The notes beneath the pieces were generated by a model. It made no database searches, had not been told where the DNA came from, and saw nothing but the letters and a program-made list of their open reading frames with translations. The translations under genes were made by a program, and so were the position numbers. 64,000 nt of DNA, from positions 186,001 to 250,000 of the forward strand of contig NZ_JAPPVJ010000002.1 in NCBI RefSeq assembly GCF_026711005.1, written 5' to 3'. Below, piece by piece: positions 19,178 through 28,608 of the stretch. Position 1 is the first letter of the stretch. The number at the start of each line of letters is the position of its first letter. This DNA comes from Sphingobacterium sp. UT-1RO-CII-1 (lineage in GTDB: Bacteria > Bacteroidota > Bacteroidia > Sphingobacteriales > Sphingobacteriaceae).

Positions 19178-19972
19178 ATGGAAATTTTAGGATATATAGC
19201 ATCTATTCTTATTGGTATAGCACTTGGTTTAATAGGTGGCGGCGGGAGTATTCTTACAGTACCAGTATTGGTCTACTTGTTTTCGATAAATCCCGTATTA
19301 GCAACTGCCTATTCTCTTTTCATTGTTGGCGCTACAAGTGTTGTTGGTTCATTTTCGTATTTCAAAAAAGGACTAGTTAATATAAAAACAGCTATCGTTT
19401 TTGGTATTCCGTCCCTACTATCTGTTTATTTTACTCGAGCATATATTGTCCCTGCTATTCCCGAAGTGGTTTTTGAGATCAATAATTTCATTGTTACCAA
19501 GAATATTCTGCTCATGTTAGTCTTTGCTCTGTTAATGATATTTGCATCATACAGCATGATTAAAAAAGCCCCTAGCGAATCAGAAATTACAAGAGAAAAA
19601 CAGCAGTTTAATTATCCTTTAATTTTGCTGGAGGGTACCATAGTTGGTATACTTACAGGTTTAGTGGGTGCTGGTGGAGGTTTCTTAATTATCCCTGCTC
19701 TAGTAATACTTAGTAAATTACCTATGAAAGAAGCAATAGGTACCTCTCTTGCTATCATATCAGCGAAATCACTCATTGGGTTTCTAGGAGAAACTACAAG
19801 TTCAGCTATAGATTGGTCACTATTATTAAGCATTACTAGTTTAGCTATATTAGGTATTTTAATTGGCACCTTACTATCTAGGAAAATTAATGGAAATAAA
19901 CTAAAACCTGCTTTCGGATGGTTTGTTCTTTTTATGGGGATATATATCATAGTAAAAGAACTATGGTTGTAG
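19178..19972 (+). CDS. TauE/SafE-family sulfite/sulfur-compound permease
   Basis: This 264-residue membrane protein has two inverted halves, each with the family glycine motif: IALGLIGGGGSILTVPVL near the start and TGLVGAGGGFLIIPAL in the second half. About eight hydrophobic helices are visible. I prefer the ATG at 19178; a TTG at 19124 would add 18 unconserved residues. TauE/SafE proteins move sulfite, sulfoacetate or other organosulfur anions. It heads the sulfane-sulfur cluster, as TauE does in cst-type operons, so export of sulfite or thiosulfate is a reasonable inference. Confidence 0.9.
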   Translation: MEILGYIASILIGIALGLIGGGGSILTVPVLVYLFSINPVLATAYSLFIVGATSVVGSFSYFKKGLVNIKTAIVFGIPSLLSVYFTRAYIVPAIPEVVFEINNFIVTKNILLMLVFALLMIFASYSMIKKAPSESEITREKQQFNYPLILLEGTIVGILTGLVGAGGGFLIIPALVILSKLPMKEAIGTSLAIISAKSLIGFLGETTSSAIDWSLLLSITSLAILGILIGTLLSRKINGNKLKPAFGWFVLFMGIYIIVKELWL

Positions 19973-20006
19973 ACGGAAGGTTATTAAAGGGTAAACAAAA
20001 ATTTCT

Positions 20007-20024
20007 TTATGTAACTTATGTAAC
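20007..20024. repeat. 9-bp tandem direct repeat upstream of the CstB-like gene
   Basis: TTATGTAAC occurs twice head-to-tail, 74 bases before the ATG at 20098. It could be an operator or chance. It is the only repeat I see in this leader. Confidence 0.4.
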
Positions 20025-20097
20025 CGTCTGATAAGAATAAAATGTTGATTTTTGGATAAATAGAAATAAATAGTAACACCTTATAAAATATAATATT

Positions 20098-21486
20098 ATG
20101 TTTTTTCAACACATATATGATAAAAGTTTAGCACAGGCTAGTTATATGCTCGGCTGTCAAGCCAAAGGAGAGGCAATAGTAATTGATGCACAGCGTGATA
20201 TTGATGTATACTTGAAAATTGCTAAGGAAAACAATCTAACGATTACACATATTACAGAAACACACATCCATGCAGATTTTCTATGTGGATCTAGAGAATT
20301 AGCTGCCGCTACTGGTGCAAGTATCTATCTTTCAGATGAAGGCGGTGAGGATTGGCAATATGAATTTCCCCATGAGGGCTTAAAACATGGAGATATCATA
20401 AAAGTAGGTAACATAAGCTTAGAAGTATTGCATACACCAGGTCACACACCAGAGAGTATTAGCTTTTTACTTACCGATCATCCTGCAAGTAATGAGCCTG
20501 TTATGGTCTTTACGGGAGACTTTGTTTTTGTTGGCGATATAGGTCGTCCGGATTTGCTCGAAAAAGCAGCAGGTATAGTAGGCACCCAAGAAAAAGGTGC
20601 ACAACAGATGTATGATTCTATAAAACGGTTCTCCCAACTACCCGAATATATACAGGTATGGCCGGGACATGGTGCGGGATCTGCTTGTGGAAAATCTTTA
20701 GGTGCAGTACCAAGCTCTACAGTAGGCTACGAAAAGATACGCAATTGGGCATTCCAATACGAAAATAACGAGCAAGGTTTTATTAACTATCTATTAGAAG
20801 GACAGCCAGAGCCTCCACGTTACTTTGCTATGATGAAGCATTTAAATAAGGTGAACCGTCCCCTATTAGTTGAAGTACCTAAACATGTAAGACTTTCAAC
20901 CGAAGACTTTAACAGTGCGCAGGCTCATGGTCTAAAAGTTATTGATACAAGAGATAAGGTCGCTTTTGCTCAAGGTTATATACCAGGTAGTTTAAATATC
21001 CAAAATAACAATTCTTTTTCAACCTGGATGGGTTGGCAACTCAATTATGAAGAGCAGTTTATTTTAGTTGCAGACGATGCTGACATGGAAGATTTAACCC
21101 GCAAATTAATGCGTATCGGTATGGATAATATATATGGCTACATCTCTGATGTTCATGAATTAGGTATCACCTTAGATAAAGCGGACGTAATTAATGTGAC
21201 CGAGTTTAAAACTTTTCTTGATAAGGAAGATACTCAAATTGTTGATGTCCGTGGTTCCACAGAATATGAAACGGCCCACATAGAAGGAGCTGATAATATA
21301 TTTGTAGGAACACTACAAAACAATTTAGATCAATTCGATAAGGAAAACCTAATAGTAATACATTGTCAAGCTGGAGACCGCTCAGCAATAGCATACTCGA
21401 TCTTAAAAAAGAATGGTTTTAAAAATGTAAAAAATTATTCTGGTGGAATGAAAGAGTGGAAAGCACTAAATAATCCGACAGTATAA
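20098..21486 (+). CDS. CstB-like persulfide dioxygenase with two rhodanese domains
   Basis: Residues 1-245 form a metallo-beta-lactamase fold with THIHAD (His56, His58, Asp60), TPGHTP (His115), GDFVFVGDIGRPDLL (Asp140) and WPGHGAGSACGKSLG (His190), as in the persulfide dioxygenases ETHE1 and CstB. Residues 270-350 are a rhodanese fold with no Cys in the active loop (LVADDAD). Residues 362-460 are a second rhodanese with the active Cys422 in HCQAGDRS. The length and order equal those of CstB. Such enzymes oxidise persulfide to sulfite and transfer sulfur to form thiosulfate. Phe61 stands where ETHE1 has His, which is common in this subfamily. Confidence 0.9.
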   Translation: MFFQHIYDKSLAQASYMLGCQAKGEAIVIDAQRDIDVYLKIAKENNLTITHITETHIHADFLCGSRELAAATGASIYLSDEGGEDWQYEFPHEGLKHGDIIKVGNISLEVLHTPGHTPESISFLLTDHPASNEPVMVFTGDFVFVGDIGRPDLLEKAAGIVGTQEKGAQQMYDSIKRFSQLPEYIQVWPGHGAGSACGKSLGAVPSSTVGYEKIRNWAFQYENNEQGFINYLLEGQPEPPRYFAMMKHLNKVNRPLLVEVPKHVRLSTEDFNSAQAHGLKVIDTRDKVAFAQGYIPGSLNIQNNNSFSTWMGWQLNYEEQFILVADDADMEDLTRKLMRIGMDNIYGYISDVHELGITLDKADVINVTEFKTFLDKEDTQIVDVRGSTEYETAHIEGADNIFVGTLQNNLDQFDKENLIVIHCQAGDRSAIAYSILKKNGFKNVKNYSGGMKEWKALNNPTV

Positions 21487-21521
21487 ATAACACTGTTGGT
21501 TAAACAATAAAATGATTTTTC

Positions 21522-21845
21522 ATGTTAAAAGCATTAAAAAAGATGTTTATTAAAAAAGATCAAAACACATTATCTAAAGAAGAACTATTAAAAGCTTATT
21601 TAGTAGATGTTCGTACAACAGCTGAATTTGATGAGGGAAACGTAGTAGGTTCTACCTGTATTCCCTTAAACAAGATCGAGCAAAACTTAGCCAAGTTTAA
21701 AGGTAAAGATACTATTGTGCTATTTTGCAAAAGTGGAAATAGAAGTGAACAAGCTAAAAACATTTTAGAACGCCATGGTATTAAAAATGTACATAATGCA
21801 GGTGGGTGGGAAAAAGTGCAAAAAGCTCTGGATAACGACGAATAA
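21522..21845 (+). CDS. Single-domain rhodanese-like sulfurtransferase
   Basis: This 107-residue protein has the rhodanese elements YLVDVRTTAEFDEGNVVGS and an active loop FCKSGNRSEQA with Cys69. It ends HNAGGWEKVQKAL. It lies 35 bases after the CstB-like gene and abuts the next start codon with no gap (TAA then ATG). Its role is probably to carry persulfide sulfur between enzymes of the cluster. Confidence 0.92.
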   Translation: MLKALKKMFIKKDQNTLSKEELLKAYLVDVRTTAEFDEGNVVGSTCIPLNKIEQNLAKFKGKDTIVLFCKSGNRSEQAKNILERHGIKNVHNAGGWEKVQKALDNDE

Positions 21846-22457
21846 ATGAAAGAGTTTTGGGATAATCGATATAGCAGCACTATCTACATATACGGCGAAG
21901 ACCCCAACATCTATTTGACCGAGAAGTTGGACACAGTTAACACTGGCAATGCTTTATTTGTAGCAGAAGGCGAAGGTAGAAATGCCGTATATGCTGCCGA
22001 ACTCGGATGGAAGGTTTCTGCGTTTGATCAAAGTTCACAAGCGAAAGAGAAAGCATTGCAACTAGCAAAAAGAAAGAACGTCAATATAACTTATACTGTT
22101 AACTCCATAGAAAGTATAGACTACGAAACTGAGAGCTTCGACCTGATTGCATTTATTTATGCACATTTTCCTGCAGAAAAAAGGCGACGTTATCATAGAA
22201 AAGTAGCTGGTTATCTAAAGAAAGATGGTCTTCTACTACTCGAAGGTTTTGCTCAATCACATGTAGACAATCAAGCAAAAAACCATACAGCTGGTGGACC
22301 AAAAGATCATCATATGTTATTTGATATCGACGATTTAAAAACAGACTTTGAAGATTTTGATTTTATAGAGGCTTTAGAAGCGGAGTGTTATTTAGCTGAG
22401 GGAGAATTACATAATGGAAAAGCGAATGTGGTGCGTGTTTTTGCAAGAAAAAAGTGA
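21846..22457 (+). CDS. Class I SAM-dependent methyltransferase (TehB/thiol-methyltransferase-like)
   Basis: The 203-residue protein starts MKEFWDNRYSSTIYIYGEDP, the N-terminal pattern of small TehB-like methyltransferases, with the SAM motif LFVAEGEGRNAVYAAELG. It ends with ELHNGKANVVRVFARKK. The start codon touches the stop of the rhodanese gene, so the two are translated together. In this setting it may methylate sulfide or a thiol, but the family also handles tellurite and other substrates. The substrate assignment is inference. Confidence 0.85.
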   Translation: MKEFWDNRYSSTIYIYGEDPNIYLTEKLDTVNTGNALFVAEGEGRNAVYAAELGWKVSAFDQSSQAKEKALQLAKRKNVNITYTVNSIESIDYETESFDLIAFIYAHFPAEKRRRYHRKVAGYLKKDGLLLLEGFAQSHVDNQAKNHTAGGPKDHHMLFDIDDLKTDFEDFDFIEALEAECYLAEGELHNGKANVVRVFARKK

Positions 22458-22478
22458 TTAGATTTGTTATCACTTTTT
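22449..22478 (+). terminator. Terminator overlapping the end of the methyltransferase gene
   Basis: Arms AAAAAGTGAT (22449-22458) and ATCACTTTTT (22469-22478) span the stop codon and end in a T-run. The DUF2892 and thioredoxin genes downstream therefore probably have a separate or readthrough transcript. Confidence 0.7.
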
Positions 22479-22603
22479 CACTACGAAAACAAAAGTTATT
22501 GAGTACAACTCAATATATAGCTATGAAATTCTCTCGTTTAACAAAGAATAAGAAATCATAACTACGAAGCATCATGAATGCCATAAAAATAAATAATACA
22601 CAT

Positions 22604-22840
22604 ATGAAAAATTACTTAAAAAACTGGGATTTAATGCGGATATTACGCTTAATCATTGGAATTATTGTGATTGGACAAGGTTTTAGTGCGGGGCAGTGGA
22701 CAATTGTAGGTCTCGGTGCATTGTTTACACTTTTACCTCTATTCAATGCTAGTATGTGCTCTATAGGTGCCTGTAGTGTGCCGAACAAAAAAAATAGAAA
22801 ATTTAAAGCAGAAGAAGTTACTTATGAAGAAGTAAAATAA
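22604..22840 (+). CDS. DUF2892 (YgaP-like) membrane protein
   Basis: This is a 78-residue protein when started at 22604; an ATG at 22574 would add ten residues. It has two hydrophobic helices (LIIGIIVIGQGF and IVGLGALFTLLPLF), followed by NASMCSIGACSVP with two cysteines and a basic tail. This matches the YgaP transmembrane module, here without its rhodanese domain, which is encoded separately at 21522. The Cys pair could be redox- or persulfide-active. It lies between the methyltransferase and thioredoxin genes. Confidence 0.8.
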   Translation: MKNYLKNWDLMRILRLIIGIIVIGQGFSAGQWTIVGLGALFTLLPLFNASMCSIGACSVPNKKNRKFKAEEVTYEEVK

Positions 22841-22971
22841 TGCACTATTTTTCAACTTATTTTCTAAAACATATAATTAATATACACTAGAAATGTAGCT
22901 TGGATTTCTTTATATTCAAAGCTTAACAATGGAGAAATTAGTAATTAAATATAAAATAAAGACTTTTAACG

Positions 22972-23265
22972 ATGACATTTAATGAAATAATAAATCAAGA
23001 TAAACCTGTACTGGTTGATTTTTTTGCAGAGTGGTGCGGTCCCTGTAAAATTCAAGCTCCAGTACTTGACGAATTAAAAGAAAGAGTTGGTGATAGTGCT
23101 TCAATCATAAAAATAGATGTGGACAAAAATCCACAAGTGGCCTCTCAATTTGCTATACGAGGGGTTCCTACATTGATTATTTTTAAAAATGGTGAAATCA
23201 AATGGCGTCAATCAGGAGTTTTTCAAGCGAATGAACTGGAAAGACTTATTAAAGAAAATATATAA
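22972..23265 (+). CDS. Thioredoxin
   Basis: The 97-residue thioredoxin has the active site WCGPC (residues 21-25), the cis-proline segment RGVPTLIIF, and [18 protein letters not shown] at the N-terminal strand. There is no signal peptide, so it is cytoplasmic. It closes the sulfane-sulfur cluster and may reduce persulfides or regenerate the rhodanese and dioxygenase components. A terminator follows. It is probably a dedicated paralogue and not the housekeeping copy, but that cannot be decided here. Confidence 0.93.
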   Translation: MTFNEIINQDKPVLVDFFAEWCGPCKIQAPVLDELKERVGDSASIIKIDVDKNPQVASQFAIRGVPTLIIFKNGEIKWRQSGVFQANELERLIKENI

Positions 23266-23269
23266 CTTT

Positions 23270-23301
23270 TATCCCAGAGGATATTCGGGTTCTCTGGGAT
23301 A
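23270..23301 (+). terminator. Terminator after thioredoxin
   Basis: TATCCCAGAG (23270-23279) pairs with CTCTGGGATA (23292-23301). A second weaker hairpin, AAATTTCGCT/AGCGAATTT, follows at once. Confidence 0.7.
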
Positions 23302-23350
23302 AATTTCGCTTTAGCGAATTTCTTTTGCATCTATCTATTATTTTAGTGTT

Positions 23351-24559
23351 CTAAATTTTTCTTGGTGCTGATGCCCGCATTCCATTGTAAAATAAAAGAA
23401 CTGCGATTACCAACAGAAATATAAAAGAGTATACCCAATCTTGGCTCACGTCAAATAATGCTCCAAATAAAAGCGGACCAAAACCTGCTAATAAATAACC
23501 CACAGACTGTGCCATTCCTGATAAACGCATAGCTAAATTTGAGCTAGTTGTACGGATAGAAAAGAATAACATCACCATACCAAATGACAAACCATTAGCT
23601 ACTCCAAAAAACATACAAGCAGCAAAAGCATAATCCATTCCAAAAAATAGTAATAATAAAATAGCTGTTATAAAACTTATGCCTGCGACTACCATCATTG
23701 GTCTCTGATCCACCATTCTACTCGCAATAATAGGTCCTACAAACGATATAGGAATCATAGCAAACTGCATATATGACAGCATCCAACCCGCATCTTCAGC
23801 CTGCATACCGTAGCTCTGTAGAACCACTGGTAGCCAAGCGACTAAGCAATAGTAGACAACTGACTGTAGTCCCATAAAAAGACTAATATTCCAGGCTAAA
23901 CTAATTTTATATAAATTATTCTTTTCTCTAACAGTATGTTTTTTACTTGTCTCGCTATTTCTTCTCACATTTAGCAATAAAAGAAGCCATATAAGCAATG
24001 TTAATAGTGCGGGGATAATCCACACGCCCAATGACCCTTTCCATCCCATACCTAACAAATCACCTATCTGCACACTTAATCCTGCCGCCAAAGCAGCAGT
24101 CAAATTCATGGCTACTGAATAAACACCTGTCATAACACCTACATGCTCTGGGAACTGCTTTTTTACAAAACCTGGCATCACAACATTTCCTACACAAATC
24201 CCTAATCCTACCATAGCTGTTCCTAGGTAAAGAGTCGTTAATGTTCCTGCAACACGTAAATACAAACCGATTAACAACAAAATAACAGATAATACCATTA
24301 AACGTTCAATAGGATGTTTGGTAGATAAAGCTCCAACAAAGCCTGATAAAGCAGCAAACATAAACAAAGGTACTGCTGTCAACAACCCAGCTTCTACATT
24401 ACTAAGTTGAAAATAAGTTACTATATCAGAAACAACAGGGCCTACAGCCGTAAGTGGAGACCGTAAGTTAGTAGCAGCAAAGACAACGGCAACCACCGCT
24501 ATCAAAAACAGCACATCAGTAGAGGCCTTCTGCTTATTATTATTTAAATTACTATCCAT
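23351..24559 (-). CDS. CynX/NimT-family MFS transporter
   Basis: The 402-residue protein has about 12 membrane helices. TNLRSPLTAVGPVVSDI near the N-terminus is the signature of the CynX/NimT (cyanate/2-nitroimidazole) group of MFS carriers. The ATG at 24559 is supported by a TATCTTTG promoter box ending 4 bases before it, which also makes the longer MYLWH start impossible for that transcript. It is divergent from an AraC-type regulator gene, a common regulator-transporter pairing. The substrate is unknown. Confidence 0.88.
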   Translation of the reverse strand: MDSNLNNNKQKASTDVLFLIAVVAVVFAATNLRSPLTAVGPVVSDIVTYFQLSNVEAGLLTAVPLFMFAALSGFVGALSTKHPIERLMVLSVILLLIGLYLRVAGTLTTLYLGTAMVGLGICVGNVVMPGFVKKQFPEHVGVMTGVYSVAMNLTAALAAGLSVQIGDLLGMGWKGSLGVWIIPALLTLLIWLLLLLNVRRNSETSKKHTVREKNNLYKISLAWNISLFMGLQSVVYYCLVAWLPVVLQSYGMQAEDAGWMLSYMQFAMIPISFVGPIIASRMVDQRPMMVVAGISFITAILLLLFFGMDYAFAACMFFGVANGLSFGMVMLFFSIRTTSSNLAMRLSGMAQSVGYLLAGFGPLLFGALFDVSQDWVYSFIFLLVIAVLLFYNGMRASAPRKI

Positions 24560-24563
24560 ATGC

Positions 24564-24571
24564 CAAAGATA
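24564..24571 (-). promoter_or_regulatory. Promoter box for the CynX-type transporter, leaderless
   Basis: TATCTTTG on the minus strand is followed by GCAT and then the ATG at 24559. The predicted start point is one base upstream of the start codon. Confidence 0.5.
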
Positions 24572-24639
24572 CATGACATATATTAGTTATATTCGCCAAT
24601 AATCACATGTTAAACGACATCTAAAAAAGCGATAGTACA

Positions 24640-25407
24640 ATGCAAGTCGATAAGCAGTCTAAACCTTATTTTGTACTCTACGAAGAAAACTGGGTCCATG
24701 AAAAGGATTTTCATCAGCATGAACGTGCACAACTAGTTTATGTTTTAGAAGGCTTTCAGAACATACATGTTCATGATAATGTTTATTTAGTGCCCAAAAA
24801 TCATGTTATTTGGGTTCCTCCTAACTTAACTCATAAAACTATTACAAGTTCAAAAACAATAAAAATTATGACTCTGTTTTTCAAGCTTAAGGATGATAGA
24901 GAGAGTTTTTATAATCAAGTACGCGTCTTTTCCTCCCCTACAGTATTAAGTGAAATGTTATTTTATGCAGAGAAATGGAGTATGTCGATGCATGAAACTC
25001 GAGAAGAATATTATTTTCTAAAAGCGATTTTATATGAACTGCCTCATTTCTGGAACAATGCAATAAAACTGTCGCTACCTGCTGCTAAAGACCCAAAAAT
25101 AATGGCTTTAACAAATTATTTACAAAAAAACTACGATAGAAAAATACCGTACAATATAATTGCTGATGAACACTCCATGTCGCAACGAACAATGGAGAGG
25201 CTCTTTAAAAAAGATCTTGGAATTACAGTTTCAAAATATATACAGATCCTACGAATCATAAAAAGTTTAGAATTCTTATCGAGTTCCAATTTCTCTATTC
25301 AACAAATAAGTGATTTAGTTGGCTATCAGAGTGCACAAGCCTTTAGTAATAGTTTTCTTCAGATAATGCATTATAGCCCGCAACTATTTAGAAAAAACAC
25401 TTTGTAA
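24640..25407 (+). CDS. AraC-family transcriptional regulator (cupin sensor)
   Basis: This 255-residue protein has an N-terminal cupin (residues 1-110; HQHERAQLVYVLEGF and VIWVPPNLTHKT) and a C-terminal double helix-turn-helix (about 155-255; YNIIADEHSMSQRTMERLFKKDLG and ISDLVGYQSAQAFSNSF). It is divergent from the CynX-type transporter, so it most likely senses a small ligand and controls that gene. The ligand cannot be read from the sequence. Confidence 0.93.
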   Translation: MQVDKQSKPYFVLYEENWVHEKDFHQHERAQLVYVLEGFQNIHVHDNVYLVPKNHVIWVPPNLTHKTITSSKTIKIMTLFFKLKDDRESFYNQVRVFSSPTVLSEMLFYAEKWSMSMHETREEYYFLKAILYELPHFWNNAIKLSLPAAKDPKIMALTNYLQKNYDRKIPYNIIADEHSMSQRTMERLFKKDLGITVSKYIQILRIIKSLEFLSSSNFSIQQISDLVGYQSAQAFSNSFLQIMHYSPQLFRKNTL

Positions 25408-25439
25408 TAATTGTTTATCTTAAAAAAACAAAGTTAATC

Positions 25440-25471
25440 TTTGCTTACATTACATAATATTTCTATATTTG
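25440..25471 (+). promoter_or_regulatory. Bacteroidota promoter (-33 TTTG, -7 TATATTTG) of the metY leader
   Basis: TTTG (25440-25443) and TATATTTG (25464-25471) are separated by 20 bases and match both consensus boxes. The predicted start is near 25475, about 50 bases before P1 of the SAM riboswitch. Confidence 0.7.
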
Positions 25472-25524
25472 TTGCGCATTGCATAGCAAAGCACTAATCA
25501 TAACCTTCCATAGTGTAGGTCTTG

Positions 25525-25635
25525 ATTTATAAAGAAGTGGTGAGAGACTGGCTCTATGACCCGCTGGCAACCTTCAAAACGTTTGAAAAGGTGCCAATTC
25601 CTGTCCAAAATAATATCGTTTTGGAGCATATAAAT
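25525..25635 (+). promoter_or_regulatory. SAM-I (S-box) riboswitch upstream of metY
   Basis: The core GGTGAGAGACTGGCTCTATGA...GCTGGCAACC, the P3 arms CCTTCAAA/TTTGAAAAGG, GTGCCAATTCC and the P4 arms TCCAAAA/TTTTGGA follow the S-box consensus in order. P1 is closed by ATTTATA (25525-25531) and TATAAAT (25629-25635). The element binds S-adenosylmethionine and normally lowers expression of methionine genes. There is no T-run after it. Its P1 ends 11 bases before the ATG of a short leader ORF, so it may act on that ORF or on downstream structure. Confidence 0.92.
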
Positions 25636-25646
25636 AACTACAGACA

Positions 25647-25742
25647 ATGAACACAAGAAAGAACAAACAAGAAAAGTCGCTATTTTACAACAAGCTTACA
25701 CAAATACTATGTTGTAAGTTCATTATTGAACGAATGCGATAG
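25647..25742 (+). CDS. Candidate 31-aa cysteine-codon leader peptide
   Basis: An ATG lies 11 bases after the SAM riboswitch and opens 31 codons (MNTRKNKQEKSLFYNK...ILCCKFIIERMR). The two adjacent TGT codons for Cys22-Cys23 (25710-25715) lie inside the 3' arm of a perfect 8-bp hairpin (25685-25692 with 25710-25717). The stop codon lies in a segment that can form either of two further hairpins. The peptide is basic and resembles no enzyme. I infer a leader peptide that senses Cys-tRNA supply ahead of metY. Expression and conservation are untested. Confidence 0.5.
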   Translation: MNTRKNKQEKSLFYNKLTQILCCKFIIERMR

Positions 25743-25818
25743 TCGTTCGTGATAATTGGCAAACGCTTTTAGTTGCTATACTTTAAGTGTTTTAATATTC
25801 TCCAACCATGAACGACTA
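25685..25818 (+). promoter_or_regulatory. Mutually exclusive hairpins of a possible attenuator
   Basis: Hairpin A is TTACAACA/TGTTGTAA (25685-25692 with 25710-25717, containing the Cys codons). Hairpin B is GAACGA/TCGTTC (25728-25733 with 25743-25748). Hairpin C is TAGTCGTTCGTG (25740-25751) with CATGAACGACTA (25807-25818, one G-U pair). B and C share bases 25743-25748 and cannot coexist. No T-run follows C, so control could be translational or Rho-linked. Confidence 0.45.
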
Positions 25819-25874
25819 ACATCATACCACAGGTATTATAGCGTATACCACTCCATTATTATTTATAACAATAA

Positions 25875-27197
<1,323 letters not shown>

Positions 27198-27233
27198 TAA
27201 TTAAAAAACTGTAGTAATATATACTATAGATTG

Positions 27234-27277
27234 AAATCAAGCCATTAATCTCTATGTTTGGGTTAATGGTTTGATTT
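27234..27277 (+). terminator. Terminator after metY
   Basis: AAATCAAGCCATTAA (27234-27248) pairs with TTAATGGTTTGATTT (27263-27277), with one G-U pair, and runs into TTTTAAAG. It separates metY from homoserine dehydrogenase. Confidence 0.7.
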
Positions 27278-27367
27278 TAAAGTATCTTTTATCTTTAATT
27301 TCACAAATTAAAAGCTGTAAAGAGTAAAATTATTAGAACACAAATTGCTTAAAGTTAATATTATACA

Positions 27368-28549
27368 ATGGGTAAAAAATTGGTCATAGGAATGTTTGGC
27401 TTTGGTGTGGTAGGCCAAGGATTATATGATATCATAAAAACAAAAGACTTAAACTTAACCATAAAAAAGTTTGTTATCAAAAATGCCGCTAAAGAAAGAA
27501 GTTTACCGGCAGATCTATTTACTACAGATGCACAAAGTGTTTTAAATGATCCGGAAATAAACACTATTTTAGAATTAATAGATGATGCAGATGCCGCATT
27601 TGCTATTACTAAACAAGCTTTAGAATCAGGTAAAAACGTTGTATCTGCCAATAAAAAGATGATAGCGACTCATCTTGAGGAGCTGGTACAATTACAACAG
27701 CAGCACGGTACATCTCTGCTATATGAAGGTGCTGTTTGCGGTAGTATACCTATTATCAGAAATCTAGAAGAATATTATGATAATGAGCTTTTACATGCTG
27801 TAAGTGGTATTTTTAATGGGTCATCTAACTATATACTTTCCAAAATATTTAATGAAAATCAGAGTTATGATGACGCTTTACGTAAAGCACAAGAATTAGG
27901 CTTTGCAGAAACCGACCCAACTCTTGATGTTGGAGGGTATGATCCTAAGTTTAAATTAGCCATTGTAGCTTCTCATGCTTATGGTATATATGTCAATCCT
28001 GATCATATATTAAACCTAGGGATTGATAAGTTAGGAGAACAAGATATTCGCTTTGCAAAAGAGAAGGGATATCGAATAAAACTTGTTCCACAAGCAAAAG
28101 AGATCGACAATAAGAATGTTGTTCTCTACGTGTTACCTAAATTTATTGCTAAAGATCATATTTTAGCAAATGTAGAAAATGAAAACAACGGCGTATTAGT
28201 TCAGGCAGCCTTCGCTGATCAACAATTTTTCTATGGCAAAGGTGCGGGTGGTCATCCAACAGGCTCTGCCGTATTATCAGATATAACAGCCTTGCGTTAT
28301 GGATACAAATATGAATACAAAAAACATATTGACGCCGACCAAATAAAATATACAACGGATTATAAATTAAAAGTATATTTACGTTATAAATCAGATGATA
28401 TAATTGATAAATTACATTTTGATAATATTTCGGAAAGATTTTACGGAGAAGATTTCAAATATATTATCGGTGAAATAAACCTTAACCAGATAATTACTCA
28501 CAAAGAACTAATCAACCAAAACGGCAATTTCTTAGCAGTCATATCCTAA
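27368..28549 (+). CDS. hom: Homoserine dehydrogenase
   Basis: This 393-residue enzyme has the NAD(P) motif GMFGFGVVGQGLYDII at the N-terminus, NVVSANKKMIA, the catalytic-domain segments YEGAVCGSIPIIRN and GIFNGSSNYILSKI, and GGYDPKFKLAIVASHAYG. The C-terminal ~80 residues are an extension that may be regulatory. It converts aspartate semialdehyde to homoserine, feeding the metY step just upstream. The gap after metY holds a terminator, so it probably has its own promoter or is reached by readthrough. Confidence 0.95.
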   Translation: MGKKLVIGMFGFGVVGQGLYDIIKTKDLNLTIKKFVIKNAAKERSLPADLFTTDAQSVLNDPEINTILELIDDADAAFAITKQALESGKNVVSANKKMIATHLEELVQLQQQHGTSLLYEGAVCGSIPIIRNLEEYYDNELLHAVSGIFNGSSNYILSKIFNENQSYDDALRKAQELGFAETDPTLDVGGYDPKFKLAIVASHAYGIYVNPDHILNLGIDKLGEQDIRFAKEKGYRIKLVPQAKEIDNKNVVLYVLPKFIAKDHILANVENENNGVLVQAAFADQQFFYGKGAGGHPTGSAVLSDITALRYGYKYEYKKHIDADQIKYTTDYKLKVYLRYKSDDIIDKLHFDNISERFYGEDFKYIIGEINLNQIITHKELINQNGNFLAVIS

Positions 28550-28570
28550 GCTAAAGCCGTAATTATATGT

Positions 28571-28604
28571 GCCGAATGCAATTCACATTGTATTCGGCTT
28601 TTTA
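28571..28604. terminator. Bidirectional terminator between hom and ispE
   Basis: GCCGAATGCAAT pairs with ATTGTATTCGGC (one mismatch) and is followed by TTTTTATT. It lies between two convergent genes. Confidence 0.75.
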
Positions 28605-28608
28605 TTCT

